NCBI GenBank assembly: GCA_017592775.1
Contig: JAGFNJ010000040.1
Span: 1-50,956 of the forward strand
Length of the DNA stretch: 50,956 nt
Origin: Candidatus Accumulibacter conexus
GTDB lineage: Bacteria; Pseudomonadota; Gammaproteobacteria; Burkholderiales; Rhodocyclaceae
Direction: 5' to 3'
Shown: piece after piece, positions 1 to 8,280 of the stretch
How the letters are laid out: each line of letters begins with the position of its first letter
Numbering within the stretch: position 1 is the first letter of the stretch
The notes under the pieces: generated by a model
Seen by the model: the letters and a program-made list of their open reading frames with translations, nothing else
What the model was told of the DNA's origin: nothing
Database searches by the model: none
Made by a program: the position numbers and the translations under genes

Positions 1-9
1 TACCCGTTA

Positions 10-126
10 CGCTTGGCGGCCATAGCCCTTTGGACCCACCCCTTCCCATCCCGAACAGGACCGTGAAACGAAGGAACGCCGATGATAGTGCATACCTCAT
101 GTGTGAAAGTAGGTCACCGCCAGGCT
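10..126 (+). rRNA. rrf: 5S ribosomal RNA
   Basis: The sequence has the 5S layout: a terminal helix formed by GCTTGGCGG (from 11) and CCGCCAGGC (to about 126), the conserved CCCATCCCGAAC loop near 47-58, and GATGATAGTG near 82. The form resembles betaproteobacterial 5S rRNA. No 16S or 23S lies in the window, so this is the 3' end of an rRNA operon that starts to the left. The exact ends may be off by one or two bases. Confidence 0.95.
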
Positions 127-138
127 CCCCAAAAACCA

Positions 139-176
139 AAAGCCCTCCCCACATCCACGTGGCGAGGGCTTTCGGC
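139..176 (+). terminator. rRNA operon terminator
   Basis: AAGCCCTC (about 140-147) pairs with GAGGGCTT (about 164-171) around a loop that itself contains CCACGTGG, followed by a short T-containing tract. The position, just after the 5S rRNA, fits an intrinsic terminator of the rRNA operon. Confidence 0.75.
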
Positions 177-278
177 TTTGGTCGACCGGCAAACGCAGCA
201 GGATCGAGCGGACAGGATTGAGCGGAGGGCCGGTACTGCAGGCTCAGACGCTCGGGTGCCAGATGCGAGGAGAAAAGG

Positions 279-827
279 ATGACGGCGAAAATGGCGATGG
301 CGACGCTCGGCGGAGGCTGCTTCTGGTGCCTGGAGGCGGTTTTCGAGCAGATGATCGGGGTCGACTCGGTAGTCTCCGGTTACTGTGGTGGCGACACAGA
401 CAATCCGGGTTATGAGGCGGTCTGCAGCGGGCGGACGGGGCACGCGGAAGTCGTTCGGCTGACATTCGACCCGGAACTGTGCGACTTCCGCCAGATCCTT
501 GAAGTCTTCTTTGCGATTCACGACCCGACGACCCGCAATCGCCAGGGCAACGACGTCGGTACGCAGTACCGGTCGGTGATCTTCTTCCACAGCCCGGAGC
601 AGGAAGAGACAGCCCGGTCGCTGATTGCCGAACTCGAGCAGGCGGGTGCCTGGACGGCGCCCGTGGTCACCGAGTTGCTTCCCGTGACGGCCTTCTTTGC
701 CGCTGAGAGCCACCATCAGCAATACTTCCGTCGCAACGGCGATCAGCCTTACTGCCAGTTCGTCGTCAGCCCGAAGCTGGCCAAGTTTCGCCAGCGCTTC
801 GCGGCGCGGGTCAAGGCGAATCGATGA
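279..827 (+). CDS. msrA: Peptide-methionine (S)-S-oxide reductase MsrA
   Basis: The enzyme reduces the S-epimer of methionine sulfoxide in oxidised proteins and free methionine, using thioredoxin. The protein has 182 residues and carries the family's catalytic GCFWC motif near residues 13-17, then the conserved GYxGG turn and the GNDVGTQYRS segment of MsrA folds. The start at 279 follows AGGAGAAAAGG; a second in-frame ATG at 291 is possible but has a poorer ribosome site. The stop overlaps by 17 bases the end of the convergent hydrolase gene. It stands alone, without msrB nearby. The call is firm because length and active site are both typical. Confidence 0.95.
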   Translation: MTAKMAMATLGGGCFWCLEAVFEQMIGVDSVVSGYCGGDTDNPGYEAVCSGRTGHAEVVRLTFDPELCDFRQILEVFFAIHDPTTRNRQGNDVGTQYRSVIFFHSPEQEETARSLIAELEQAGAWTAPVVTELLPVTAFFAAESHHQQYFRRNGDQPYCQFVVSPKLAKFRQRFAARVKANR

Positions 828-1644
828 ACTCGCGCAGGTCACGGACGAAGCGCTCGCGTTCCCACTGGTGGGGCGAGTGGTCCGTGTCTTCGTAAACGTG
901 CAGGACTGCGTTGGCGATTCGGCTCTTGACGTAGTGCGCCGTCTCGCTGCGATAGTAGTTGCTGCTGCCGCCATAGACCAGAAGGGCAGGGATGTCGATG
1001 CGGTCGAGGGTGGCGCGGTAGTCGGCCTCGGTGAGGCTCTCCCAGCAGGCGATCAGCGGCGCCGGATCCTGCTCCTTGAGCCATTGCCGGGCTTTCGCCA
1101 ATCCGCGTGATCCGGCGTGGTACTTTTCCCGGGCGCGTTCGTTGAGCCCCATGGCGCCGAGCAGCAGAACCGATTCCGCGAAGTCGCTCTCGAGGTGCTT
1201 GAGGAAAGTGGCAGAACGATCGCGATCGAAATCGCCGTAGATGCCGTTCAGCCACTCGGCATCGGTCAGCAGCTTCGGCGACTGGTCGAGGAAGCAGACC
1301 TTGCCGAGTCGACCGCAACCATGTTCCTCGATGTACTGCCAGAGGGTCAGGGCGCCCATCGAGTGGCCGACGGCGACCAGACGATCGAGCTGGTAGTGGT
1401 CGATGAGGTTGTGCAGATCGCGAGCCATGCGCTGCACCGTCGGTACGGTGTTGCGCGTCAGGCGGTGGCCACCGTGGCCGCGCGCGTCCCAGCGGAACAC
1501 GCGATGATGCGGCGTCAACTGGTCGAGGAACGGTGCCCATTCCAGGTGACTGGCGGTCCAGCCGTGCAGCATGATGATTGGCGGGCCTTCTCCGGTGACC
1601 TGTACATGGATCTTTTCGCCATCGTCAGCAAAGAAGTGCGTCAT
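811..1644 (-). CDS. Alpha/beta hydrolase
   Basis: A 277-residue alpha/beta-hydrolase-fold enzyme. Visible elements are the oxyanion-hole HGWT near residues 27-30, the nucleophile elbow GHSMG near residues 95-99, and a C-terminal TDHSPHQW segment that supplies the catalytic histidine. The frame stays open upstream to 1701, but the ATG at 1644 (MTHFF) is where the family-like strand (ADDGEKIHVQVTGEG) begins, so I chose it; the ribosome site is weak. There is no signal peptide. The substrate cannot be read from sequence: esterase, lactonase or C-C bond hydrolase are all possible. It converges on msrA and is divergent from the MBL-fold gene at 1738. Confidence 0.85.
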   Translation of the reverse strand: MTHFFADDGEKIHVQVTGEGPPIIMLHGWTASHLEWAPFLDQLTPHHRVFRWDARGHGGHRLTRNTVPTVQRMARDLHNLIDHYQLDRLVAVGHSMGALTLWQYIEEHGCGRLGKVCFLDQSPKLLTDAEWLNGIYGDFDRDRSATFLKHLESDFAESVLLLGAMGLNERAREKYHAGSRGLAKARQWLKEQDPAPLIACWESLTEADYRATLDRIDIPALLVYGGSSNYYRSETAHYVKSRIANAVLHVYEDTDHSPHQWERERFVRDLREFIDSP

Positions 1645-1737
1645 CGTCAAGCGTAGGCAAAGGTGAGAATCGGCGGTAACGTCACGCCGCAGCCAAGGCA
1701 ACTATAATCCCTGCCTCACAAAAAGGAAACCATCGCG

Positions 1738-2685
1738 ATGAACGCATTCAGTTCCTACGAGCATGACATCCACGCGGTCGACGCGGGCTACGTCCGCCCT
1801 CTGCTCGCGGCAGTTCATCTGATCGTCGAGAAGGGGCGGGTGGCGATCGTCGACAGCGGCAGCAACGCATCGGTGCCGCCGCTGCTCAAAGCCCTGACGG
1901 CGCTGGGTCTGTCGCCGGACGCGGTCGATTACCTCATCCTGACCCACATTCATCTCGATCACGCGGGCGGGGCCGGAAGCTTGATGCGTCTCCTGCCCAA
2001 CGCACGGCTGCTGGTGCATCCACGTGGCGTCGCGCACATGGTTGACCCGTCGCGGCTGGTCGCCGGTGTCACGGCCGTTTACGGCTCGGTGGCCGTCAGC
2101 AAACTCTACGGCGAGATCTTGCCAATCCCCGAGCGGCGGATCATCCCAGCGACGCACGGTCTGCAGGTCGACCTGGCGGGTCGCGAGCTGCTCTGCCTCG
2201 ACACTCCCGGGCACGCGCGACATCACATCAGCGTCCTTGACGGGTGCAGCTCGAGCTTCTTCACTGGCGACATCTTTGGGTTGTCCTATCGCGAACTCGA
2301 TCGGGACGGCAGGCAGTTCATCTTTCCGACAACGACGCCAGTGCAATTCGACCCGGCGGCAATGCACGCATCGATCGAGCTGCTGCTCAGCCACGACCCG
2401 CAAGTGATGTACCTGACGCATTACAGCCAGGTGCGCGATGTGGCTGCGAAGGCGGCACGATTGCATGATCTGATCGACGCGCATGTCGGCATCGCCCGTG
2501 CTGCCGAGTCGGCGGGCAGCCAGCGTCAGGCGATGATTCGCGCGGGGCTGCAGGAGCTGCTGCTGGCCGAGACCGAGCGTTTCGGCTGCGTCTTGCCCGC
2601 AGCGCAGGTGCTCGACATCTTTGCCACCGATCTCGACCTCAATGCGCAGGGGCTGGATGTGTGGCTTGACGCGCAAGCTGGCTGA
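1738..2685 (+). CDS. MBL-fold metallo-hydrolase
   Basis: A 315-residue metallo-beta-lactamase-fold protein. It has the metal-binding THIHLDHAGG motif near residues 69-78, a following histidine in CLDTPGHARHH near residues 158-168, FTGD near residue 180 and a late TxYSQ/H segment, in the order expected for binuclear zinc or iron hydrolases. The start follows AAAAAGGAAACC. TATAAT at 1703-1708 could be a -10 element, but I see only a poor -35 upstream. The C-terminal 80 residues are helical and not typical of glyoxalase II. The substrate is unknown. It is not obviously linked to the hydrogenase operon that converges on it. Confidence 0.85.
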   Translation: MNAFSSYEHDIHAVDAGYVRPLLAAVHLIVEKGRVAIVDSGSNASVPPLLKALTALGLSPDAVDYLILTHIHLDHAGGAGSLMRLLPNARLLVHPRGVAHMVDPSRLVAGVTAVYGSVAVSKLYGEILPIPERRIIPATHGLQVDLAGRELLCLDTPGHARHHISVLDGCSSSFFTGDIFGLSYRELDRDGRQFIFPTTTPVQFDPAAMHASIELLLSHDPQVMYLTHYSQVRDVAAKAARLHDLIDAHVGIARAAESAGSQRQAMIRAGLQELLLAETERFGCVLPAAQVLDIFATDLDLNAQGLDVWLDAQAG

Positions 2686-2717
2686 CAGTCCTTCCTGACG
2701 GCGCTGTCCGCGCCCGT

Positions 2718-2746
2718 AGCCCGGCGTTTCGGGCCGAAATCGGGCT
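2718..2746. repeat. Nested inverted repeat between convergent genes
   Basis: AGCCCG (2718-2723) is complementary to CGGGCT (2741-2746), and inside lies TTTCGG-G-CCGAAA. The two nested arms could fold as a strong stem in RNA from either strand. The position, between the converging MBL-fold gene and the hydrogenase operon, suits a bidirectional transcription end, but no T-run follows. Confidence 0.4.
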
Positions 2747-2889
2747 GTCGGGAGTGGACTCGCTGCGCCGCCGCATCGTGCGCGCAGCCGCAGTTGCATC
2801 CGCGGTCGGCCGCTTGATCGGTTTCGTGGCTTGCGTGCTCGCGTCGGGTGTCCTCGCCTGCTCGTCCCAATTGCGTCGGTCGCAACCGC

Positions 2890-3474
2890 TCAGACCTTGA
2901 CGAAGCGTCGCAGGAAGGCCCGCCGGGAAGACTCTCGGCGTCCGGCCGTGGGCTTGCTCGCGGGGTCGTCGCTCGCGCCGGTTGCCGTCAGCAAGGCGGC
3001 GAGTGCGGCAGTTGCTGCCGCCTGCGCGGCAATCTGCGAGGCAAAGCTGCTCGGGGGGGCAAAGAGTGGGCAATACTGGTACGCGGGCAAGTCTGCCTCG
3101 GCCTCGTAGTCGGCGATGAACTCGATCGGACCAATCGGGAATTCCACATGGCAGCGCTCTCCGGGACGACGATCGGACCACAGGACGCCGCCGCCAGGCA
3201 GCAGGAGGAGGCCGATCACCCATGGCGTGATGATGGCGCCGATCCAGTCGCCGGCGGTGTCGCCTCTCGTCTTGTCGGCCATGCGCCCGCCGGCAGGGCC
3301 ATGGCGACGAAAGCCGAGGGCTTCGATCGACAGGGCGGGATTGACGAACGGCAGGTCGCGCATGCTCGTTGCCCAGAGGTGGAGGTACCTTGCCTCGACG
3401 CGTCTTGCCGGGTTCTCGTCGATCGGCGTCGCTGGCGGCGGCTGCGCGGCCTCGAACGCGCGCCTGCGGATCAT
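2890..3474 (-). CDS. hybE: [NiFe]-hydrogenase assembly chaperone HybE
   Basis: A 194-residue HybE/HupJ-family chaperone. In E. coli, HybE checks assembly of the Hyb large and small subunits before Tat export. Family signatures seen are NPAL near residue 46, GDWIGAIITPWVIGLLLLPG across residues about 77-96, the EFPIGPIEF block, and the PLFAPPSSFAS segment. Codon ATG at 3474 overlaps the hypC stop (ATGA), which fixes the start. The C-terminus carries an Arg-rich extension (SRRAFLRRF) beyond the core. It is the last gene of the operon and is translationally coupled to hypC. Confidence 0.88.
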   Translation of the reverse strand: MIRRRAFEAAQPPPATPIDENPARRVEARYLHLWATSMRDLPFVNPALSIEALGFRRHGPAGGRMADKTRGDTAGDWIGAIITPWVIGLLLLPGGGVLWSDRRPGERCHVEFPIGPIEFIADYEAEADLPAYQYCPLFAPPSSFASQIAAQAAATAALAALLTATGASDDPASKPTAGRRESSRRAFLRRFVKV

Positions 3475-3782
3475 GACGGATTCCCCACCTGGGGCGGGGC
3501 GCGCAGCAGGTCGACGAAGTGCCTGTCGGGATCGTAGCTGCCGTTCTGGACAGCCTGTACGGCCGCGAGTGCGTCTTCGATCAGCGCTCGTTGATCGTCG
3601 CTGACGACTTCCCGCGCCAGACCGAGCGAGACGAGGACCCAGGTGCCGATGGTCTGTCGGCCAAGCAGCAGCATGTTGACGCGCTCGCGCCGCAGCATGT
3701 CGGCGTCCCGCCGCTCGACGATGGCGAACTCGCCAGCCGGGTCGTCGTCCGCGACGACCTGCATCGGCACCGACAGACACAT
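3471..3782 (-). CDS. hypC: HypC/HybG/HupF-family hydrogenase maturation chaperone
   Basis: HypC-type proteins use their N-terminal cysteine to carry the Fe(CN)2CO group with HypD and to hold the large-subunit precursor. The protein starts MCLSVPMQVV, with the essential Cys2, so the ATG at 3782 is chosen over in-frame upstream codons. At 103 residues it is a little longer than the usual 75-95, with extra C-terminal residues. It lies one base after the protease gene and overlaps hybE by four bases. No hypA, B, D, E or F is in the window, so the rest of the maturation set must be elsewhere. Confidence 0.88.
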   Translation of the reverse strand: MCLSVPMQVVADDDPAGEFAIVERRDADMLRRERVNMLLLGRQTIGTWVLVSLGLAREVVSDDQRALIEDALAAVQAVQNGSYDPDRHFVDLLRAPPQVGNPS

Positions 3783-3783
3783 C

Positions 3784-4299
3784 TCAGACTTCTCCGCTGC
3801 TGATGGCCGGCGCAACCAGCCCGAGCAGCGCCAGTTCGGATACGACCATGCCAAGGAGCGCGGGCATGCCATCCTCGACCTCGCGGCTCAGTTCCATCCC
3901 GAGCGCCAGGGACTGCGGCTGCAGGCCAAGGATGCTGATGTGGCGCGGTGACCTGCCGAGCAGCTCGAGGCTGGCCAGGACGTCGCTCAGGCCCACCTGG
4001 TGCGGTGACAGCTTGGTGCGGAAGAACACCGGCAGCGCTTCGCCGGCCAGCCGGATCGGCGTCGCCGCCGGCGCACCGGCGCGGATGGCGTCGACCATGA
4101 TCAATGCGTCTATCCCCTCGAGGTCCTCAAGCAGTTCCATGCCCGAGGTGCCGCCATCGATCACTTCGACCTCCGGTGGCAGGCAATAGGCTCGCCGCAG
4201 GCGTTCGACGGCGCGGACGCCAAGCCCTTCATCGCTCAGGAGAATGTTGCCGACCCCGAGGACGACGACGCGCATTGCCGATCCAGGGGCTGCGACCAT
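3784..4299 (-). CDS. hupD: Hydrogenase maturation protease (HyaD/HupD/HybD family)
   Basis: This endopeptidase removes the C-terminal tail of the hydrogenase large subunit once nickel is inserted. The protein (171 residues) has GVGNILLSDEGLG near residues 16-28, including the metal-binding Glu/Asp of the family, then VIDGGTSG, MVDA and SPHQVGLSD with the conserved His. Two starts are possible: 4299 and 4275 (MRVVVLG, more typical of the family); neither has a strong ribosome site. Its likely substrate is the product of the gene just upstream, which ends in a tail after the DPCLACAVH motif. Confidence 0.9.
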   Translation of the reverse strand: MVAAPGSAMRVVVLGVGNILLSDEGLGVRAVERLRRAYCLPPEVEVIDGGTSGMELLEDLEGIDALIMVDAIRAGAPAATPIRLAGEALPVFFRTKLSPHQVGLSDVLASLELLGRSPRHISILGLQPQSLALGMELSREVEDGMPALLGMVVSELALLGLVAPAISSGEV

Positions 4300-4351
4300 C
4301 AGCGCCGGCCGGACGCGGCAACGCGCCGCCGCAGCCTGGCCAACGGTCGCA

Positions 4352-6055
4352 TCAGGCCGCCGTCACCCGGACTACCGGCTGCCGCTCGTGGTCCACGACA
4401 TGGACCGCGCAGGCCAGGCAGGGATCGAAGGAATGCACCGTGCGCAGCACCTCGAGCGGCTGGTCCGGAATCGCCACCGGCGTTCCGGCCAGGCAGGCCT
4501 CGTAGGCGCCAGGCTCGTCCTTCTCGTTGCGCGGTGCCGCGTTCCAGGTCGTCGGCACGACGCACTGATAGTTCCTGATCTTTCCGTCCTGGATCACGAT
4601 CCAGTGCGAGAGGACTCCACGTGGCGCTTCGTGCATGCCGACCCCGGCGATCTCGCCTTTCGGGAATACCGGCTTGTTGAACGTCTTCAGGTCGCCCTTC
4701 GCCATGCTCGCCAGAAGCAGATCCCATTGTCGTGCGAGTTCGTCCACCTCGACCGCACAGGCGACGGCACGGGCGGCATGGCGCCCGATGGTCGAATGCA
4801 GCGCGTCGATGCCGACCTTGGTCTTGGCCACTGTCGACACCAGGTCGAGCGCATGCGTCGCATAGTCGATCGTCGGCTTGTGCCCGGCGGCGACCATCGC
4901 CAGCACACGTGGCAGCGGGCCGACCTGCATCGGCTTGTCGTAGAAGGTGGGCGACTTCAGCCACGAGTACTTTCCGTCATCCTGGAAGTCGGTGTATTGC
5001 GGTCGTGTTTCCCCCTTGTACGGATGCAGCGGACCCTTGCCGCCTTCATACCAGGAATGCTTGACCGATTCACTGACTCCATCCTTGAAGTACGCGTCGT
5101 CGTGTGTCTTGATCTGCTTGAAGCTTGCCAGGTCGCCGCCGGCGATGTGGCCGCCGGGCAGGGCGAACTCCGTGTTCCTGCCGTCGAGCGGAATGTCCGG
5201 TACCGAGATGTAGTCTACGATCCCGCGGCCGATCTGTGTCCATTCGGGGTAGGAGCCACCGACCACCGCCACGTCGATGAGGTAGACGTTCTTGACGAAA
5301 TCGGCGAGCTGGTCGATCCAGTCCTTGACCGCCAGCAGGCGCTCGACCGTGAGCACCGCCTGCGAGTCTACTGCCAGTGCATTGGCCACGCCACCGACGA
5401 CGACGTTCTGGATGTGCGGCGTCTTGCCGCCGAGGATGCTGACCACCTTGTTGGCGTGGCGCTGTACCTCGAGCGCCTGCAGATAGTGGGCGACGGCGAT
5501 CAGGTTCACCTCGGGCGGCAGCTTCATCGCCGGGTGGCCCCAGTAGCCGTTGGTGAAGATGCCCAACTGACCGGTGCCGACGAAACCTGAGAGACGCTCC
5601 TTCACCTTGGTGAACTCGGCCTTGCCGTTGCCGGACCAGGACGAGAGACTCTCGGCGAGGCTGGCGGCCTTCGCCGGGTCCGCTTTCAGCGCACTCGTGA
5701 CATCCACCCAGTCGAGCGCCGACAGATGGTAGAAATGGACGATGTGGTCATGCACCGCGTGCGCCAGGATGATCATGTTGCGGATGTACTGGGCGTTGAC
5801 CGGGAGTTCGAGTTGCAGGGCGTTCTCGACCGAACGGACCGACGCCAGCGCATGCACCGTCGTACACACACCGCAGATGCGTTGCGTGATCGCCCACGCG
5901 TCGCGCGGATCGCGACCGATCAGGATGTTCTCGACGCCACGCCACATCTGTCCCGAAGCCCACGCCTTCTTCACCTTGCCGCCATCGACTTCGACGTCAA
6001 CGCGCAGGTGGCCTTCGATCCGCGTGACCGGATCAATCGTGACTCTTTGCGACAT
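4352..6055 (-). CDS. hybC: [NiFe] uptake hydrogenase large subunit (HybC type)
   Basis: The catalytic subunit of a periplasm-facing, membrane-bound [NiFe] hydrogenase that oxidises H2. The 567-residue protein has RICGVC near residues 59-64 and DPCLACAVH near the C-terminus; these four cysteines bind the Ni-Fe centre. About 15 residues after that last His form the peptide cut off by the maturation protease encoded downstream. The start at 6055 follows AGGAGAGAACGAG. The order and sequence fit the Hyb (group 1c-like) class rather than Hya. It has no Tat signal of its own and would be exported bound to HybO. Confidence 0.96.
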   Translation of the reverse strand: MSQRVTIDPVTRIEGHLRVDVEVDGGKVKKAWASGQMWRGVENILIGRDPRDAWAITQRICGVCTTVHALASVRSVENALQLELPVNAQYIRNMIILAHAVHDHIVHFYHLSALDWVDVTSALKADPAKAASLAESLSSWSGNGKAEFTKVKERLSGFVGTGQLGIFTNGYWGHPAMKLPPEVNLIAVAHYLQALEVQRHANKVVSILGGKTPHIQNVVVGGVANALAVDSQAVLTVERLLAVKDWIDQLADFVKNVYLIDVAVVGGSYPEWTQIGRGIVDYISVPDIPLDGRNTEFALPGGHIAGGDLASFKQIKTHDDAYFKDGVSESVKHSWYEGGKGPLHPYKGETRPQYTDFQDDGKYSWLKSPTFYDKPMQVGPLPRVLAMVAAGHKPTIDYATHALDLVSTVAKTKVGIDALHSTIGRHAARAVACAVEVDELARQWDLLLASMAKGDLKTFNKPVFPKGEIAGVGMHEAPRGVLSHWIVIQDGKIRNYQCVVPTTWNAAPRNEKDEPGAYEACLAGTPVAIPDQPLEVLRTVHSFDPCLACAVHVVDHERQPVVRVTAA

Positions 6056-6078
6056 CTCGTTCTCTCCTGAAAACAGCG

Positions 6079-7248
6079 TCAGCTGTGCGCCGGCTGGGCG
6101 TACGTTTCTTCCCTCGGCAGGACCGGGAAGCGGCGGGTGATGTAAATGTAGCCGAAAACCTCGGCGGCGAAGATGCCGATGGTGACCAGCAGTTCGGGCA
6201 CCGACGGGAAGTAGCTCCAGCCCGGTCCAGTGTCGAAGGCGATCAGGAAACCGTTCAGGCGCAGCAGGATGCCGCTCAGCATGACCGTGATGCCGGCAAG
6301 GAACAGCCGGGCAGGATTGCGCCGCGCCTCGACCGTGCCGATCAGCACGAAGGTCGCCAGCAGGCAAGCGTTCTCGGCCCAGAAGGTCAGGGCGACATGA
6401 TTGGCGCGGAAGGCTTCGGGCAGCGCGCCACGGACGGCGACATCGGCAAGGCGCACCACGAGAAAGACCGCGATGATGCCGAGCATCACCTTCGCCATCG
6501 GATTGAGCAGGCTGAGCTCGATGTGCCGCCGGTAGGCCGATGCGGCGACGCAGGACTCGAAGAGGATCACCCCATAGCCGAGCATGATTGCCGACAGCAG
6601 GTAGAGCAGCGGCTGGATCGGCGTCTGCCAGAGTGGATGGACCTGGCCGCCCATGACGACGAGCATCGTCCCCAGTGATGCCTGGTGCATCATCGGCAGC
6701 ACGACGCCGAGCGCGATGAAGAAGAACAGGACCTTTTCCAGTTTCCGGCGCGCGTCCTGCAGGCCCAGCTTTTCGAGAAAGACCGGCGAGAACTCGATCC
6801 ACATGACGATGATGTAGAGCGTGATGCACGCAGCCACTTCGAACATCACCGAGTTCACATTGAAATAGCCCGGCCAGAAGATGTGCCAGAAGTTCCACCA
6901 GCGACCGAGGTCGAAGGTGATCGCCGCGCCGGCAAGGGTATAGCCGAAGAGGCTGCCGAGCAGCGCCGGCCGCACCAGCGGGTGGTACTTGCCCTTGTTG
7001 AAGATATAGACCAGCAGTGCCATGCAGAAGCCACCGCAGGCCAGCGCCGAGCCGATGAAGACGTCCACCACGACCCAGATGCCCCACGAGTAGCCGTCAT
7101 TGACGTTGGTCGTCGAACTGAGGCCAAAGAACAGACGGACGACGATGATCGTCGCCGCGACCGCCATCAGCACGCCGCAGACCAGGGTCGTCGCATTGAA
7201 CAGGCTGCCGCCGACCGGCGCCGGTCGGGCATGGTGCAGGGCGCTCAT
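6079..7248 (-). CDS. hybB: Hydrogenase integral membrane subunit HybB (NrfD family)
   Basis: A 389-residue NrfD/HybB-type membrane protein with about ten hydrophobic helices; it passes electrons from the HybA iron-sulfur protein to quinone. Family segments seen are NVNDGYSWGIWVVVDVF near residues 48-64 and GRWWNFWHIFWPGYFN near residues 114-129. It does not bind haem like HyaC, which supports the Hyb type. The start follows AAGGAGGAATC and overlaps the hybA stop by four bases (ATGA). HybC starts 23 bases downstream. Confidence 0.93.
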   Translation of the reverse strand: MSALHHARPAPVGGSLFNATTLVCGVLMAVAATIIVVRLFFGLSSTTNVNDGYSWGIWVVVDVFIGSALACGGFCMALLVYIFNKGKYHPLVRPALLGSLFGYTLAGAAITFDLGRWWNFWHIFWPGYFNVNSVMFEVAACITLYIIVMWIEFSPVFLEKLGLQDARRKLEKVLFFFIALGVVLPMMHQASLGTMLVVMGGQVHPLWQTPIQPLLYLLSAIMLGYGVILFESCVAASAYRRHIELSLLNPMAKVMLGIIAVFLVVRLADVAVRGALPEAFRANHVALTFWAENACLLATFVLIGTVEARRNPARLFLAGITVMLSGILLRLNGFLIAFDTGPGWSYFPSVPELLVTIGIFAAEVFGYIYITRRFPVLPREETYAQPAHS

Positions 7249-8279
7249 GATTCCTCCTTGCCGGGCTGTGCCGGCGGCGGTGCATCATCCTCGTGATGGA
7301 CGTTGCGCCGGGCGACGTAGGTCATCGCGCCGAGTACCGCGAAGGGCATCAGCAGTCCGCCGTAGAGGGTGTGCTGGATGGTTTCCGATGTCGAGGCCGA
7401 CGACTTCGGAGACAGGTAGGGCATGCCGACCTTCTCGAAATCGACCGCCGAGAGCTTCAGTACCTGCGTGCCGCCGTATTCGGTTTCACCGTACACGTGC
7501 TGTTTGTACTTGGCGACCTTGCCTTCGTAGCTCTGGTCCGGCCCGCCGCTGAGGTTGCCGCGCGGATAGGTGGTGACGCTGCCGGGGGTGAGTGCGAGGC
7601 GGCGCTTCGCCTCGGCGAGCAGATCGCTGGTGCGGCCGTAGAGCGTCGCGCCGGTCGGGCAGACCTCGGCGCAGGCCGAGTAGTGACCATCCTTGTAGCG
7701 ATGCCGGCAGAGTTCGCACTTGCCGATCTTGCCGGTCGGCGAGTCATACTGGTACTTTGGAATCCCGAACGGGCAGGCGACGACGCAGTAGCGGCAGCCG
7801 ACGCAGGCTTCCGCATCGTAGGCGACGATGCCGGTCGTCGCGTCCTTGGTCATTGCCGTCACCGGGCAGGCGGAAACGCAGGAAGGGTCGGCACAGTGCA
7901 TGCATGAGGTCTTCATGAACGCGTAGCCGTTCTCCTCGTCGTCCTTCGTCGCCATCGTTCCGCTGCGGTACATCTTGATGATGTTGAACGTGTAGCCACT
8001 GGTGTCGAGGGGCGTGTCCCACAGCCTGTCGGCGGTCGAGAACTCGGGCGGATTGTCGTTCGCCTGCTTGCAGGCAGCGACGCAGGCCTTGCAGCCGATG
8101 CACAGGGTGGCGTCGTAGAGCAGGCCGAGCGCTTCCGCTGGCCGCTCGTAGGTGTCCCGTGCGGCGGCCGGGCTGCTGACCGTGGCCGCGACGGCGGCAC
8201 CGGCGGTGCCGAGACAACCCTTGAGGAAGCGGCGGCGTCCGTCCGGCACGATCCGCCCATTGCGTGCTGGTGTCTTCAT
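7245..8279 (-). CDS. hybA: Hydrogenase iron-sulfur subunit HybA
   Basis: A 344-residue ferredoxin-like electron-transfer subunit. The N-terminus has a Tat motif (GRRRFLKG near residues 14-21) followed by an Ala-rich hydrophobic stretch. Four [4Fe-4S] sites can be read: CIGCKACVAAC, CMHCADPSCVSACP, CVGCRYCVVACP and the CELC...CAEVCP pair. A hydrophobic helix near the C-terminus is the HybA membrane anchor. The start at 8279 is one base after the hybO stop. It bridges HybO and HybB. Confidence 0.94.
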   Translation of the reverse strand: MKTPARNGRIVPDGRRRFLKGCLGTAGAAVAATVSSPAAARDTYERPAEALGLLYDATLCIGCKACVAACKQANDNPPEFSTADRLWDTPLDTSGYTFNIIKMYRSGTMATKDDEENGYAFMKTSCMHCADPSCVSACPVTAMTKDATTGIVAYDAEACVGCRYCVVACPFGIPKYQYDSPTGKIGKCELCRHRYKDGHYSACAEVCPTGATLYGRTSDLLAEAKRRLALTPGSVTTYPRGNLSGGPDQSYEGKVAKYKQHVYGETEYGGTQVLKLSAVDFEKVGMPYLSPKSSASTSETIQHTLYGGLLMPFAVLGAMTYVARRNVHHEDDAPPPAQPGKEES

Positions 8280-8280
8280 C

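Noticed and set aside
1681-1708. Strong sigma70 promoter before the MBL-fold gene
   Set aside because: TATAAT is present at 1703-1708, but the -35 position reads GTCACG, too weak to list as a feature.
4244-5590. Long plus-strand open frame opposite hybC
   Set aside because: It is antisense to a well-supported gene, rich in Arg/Asp/Val as GC-rich shadow frames are, and has no family resemblance.
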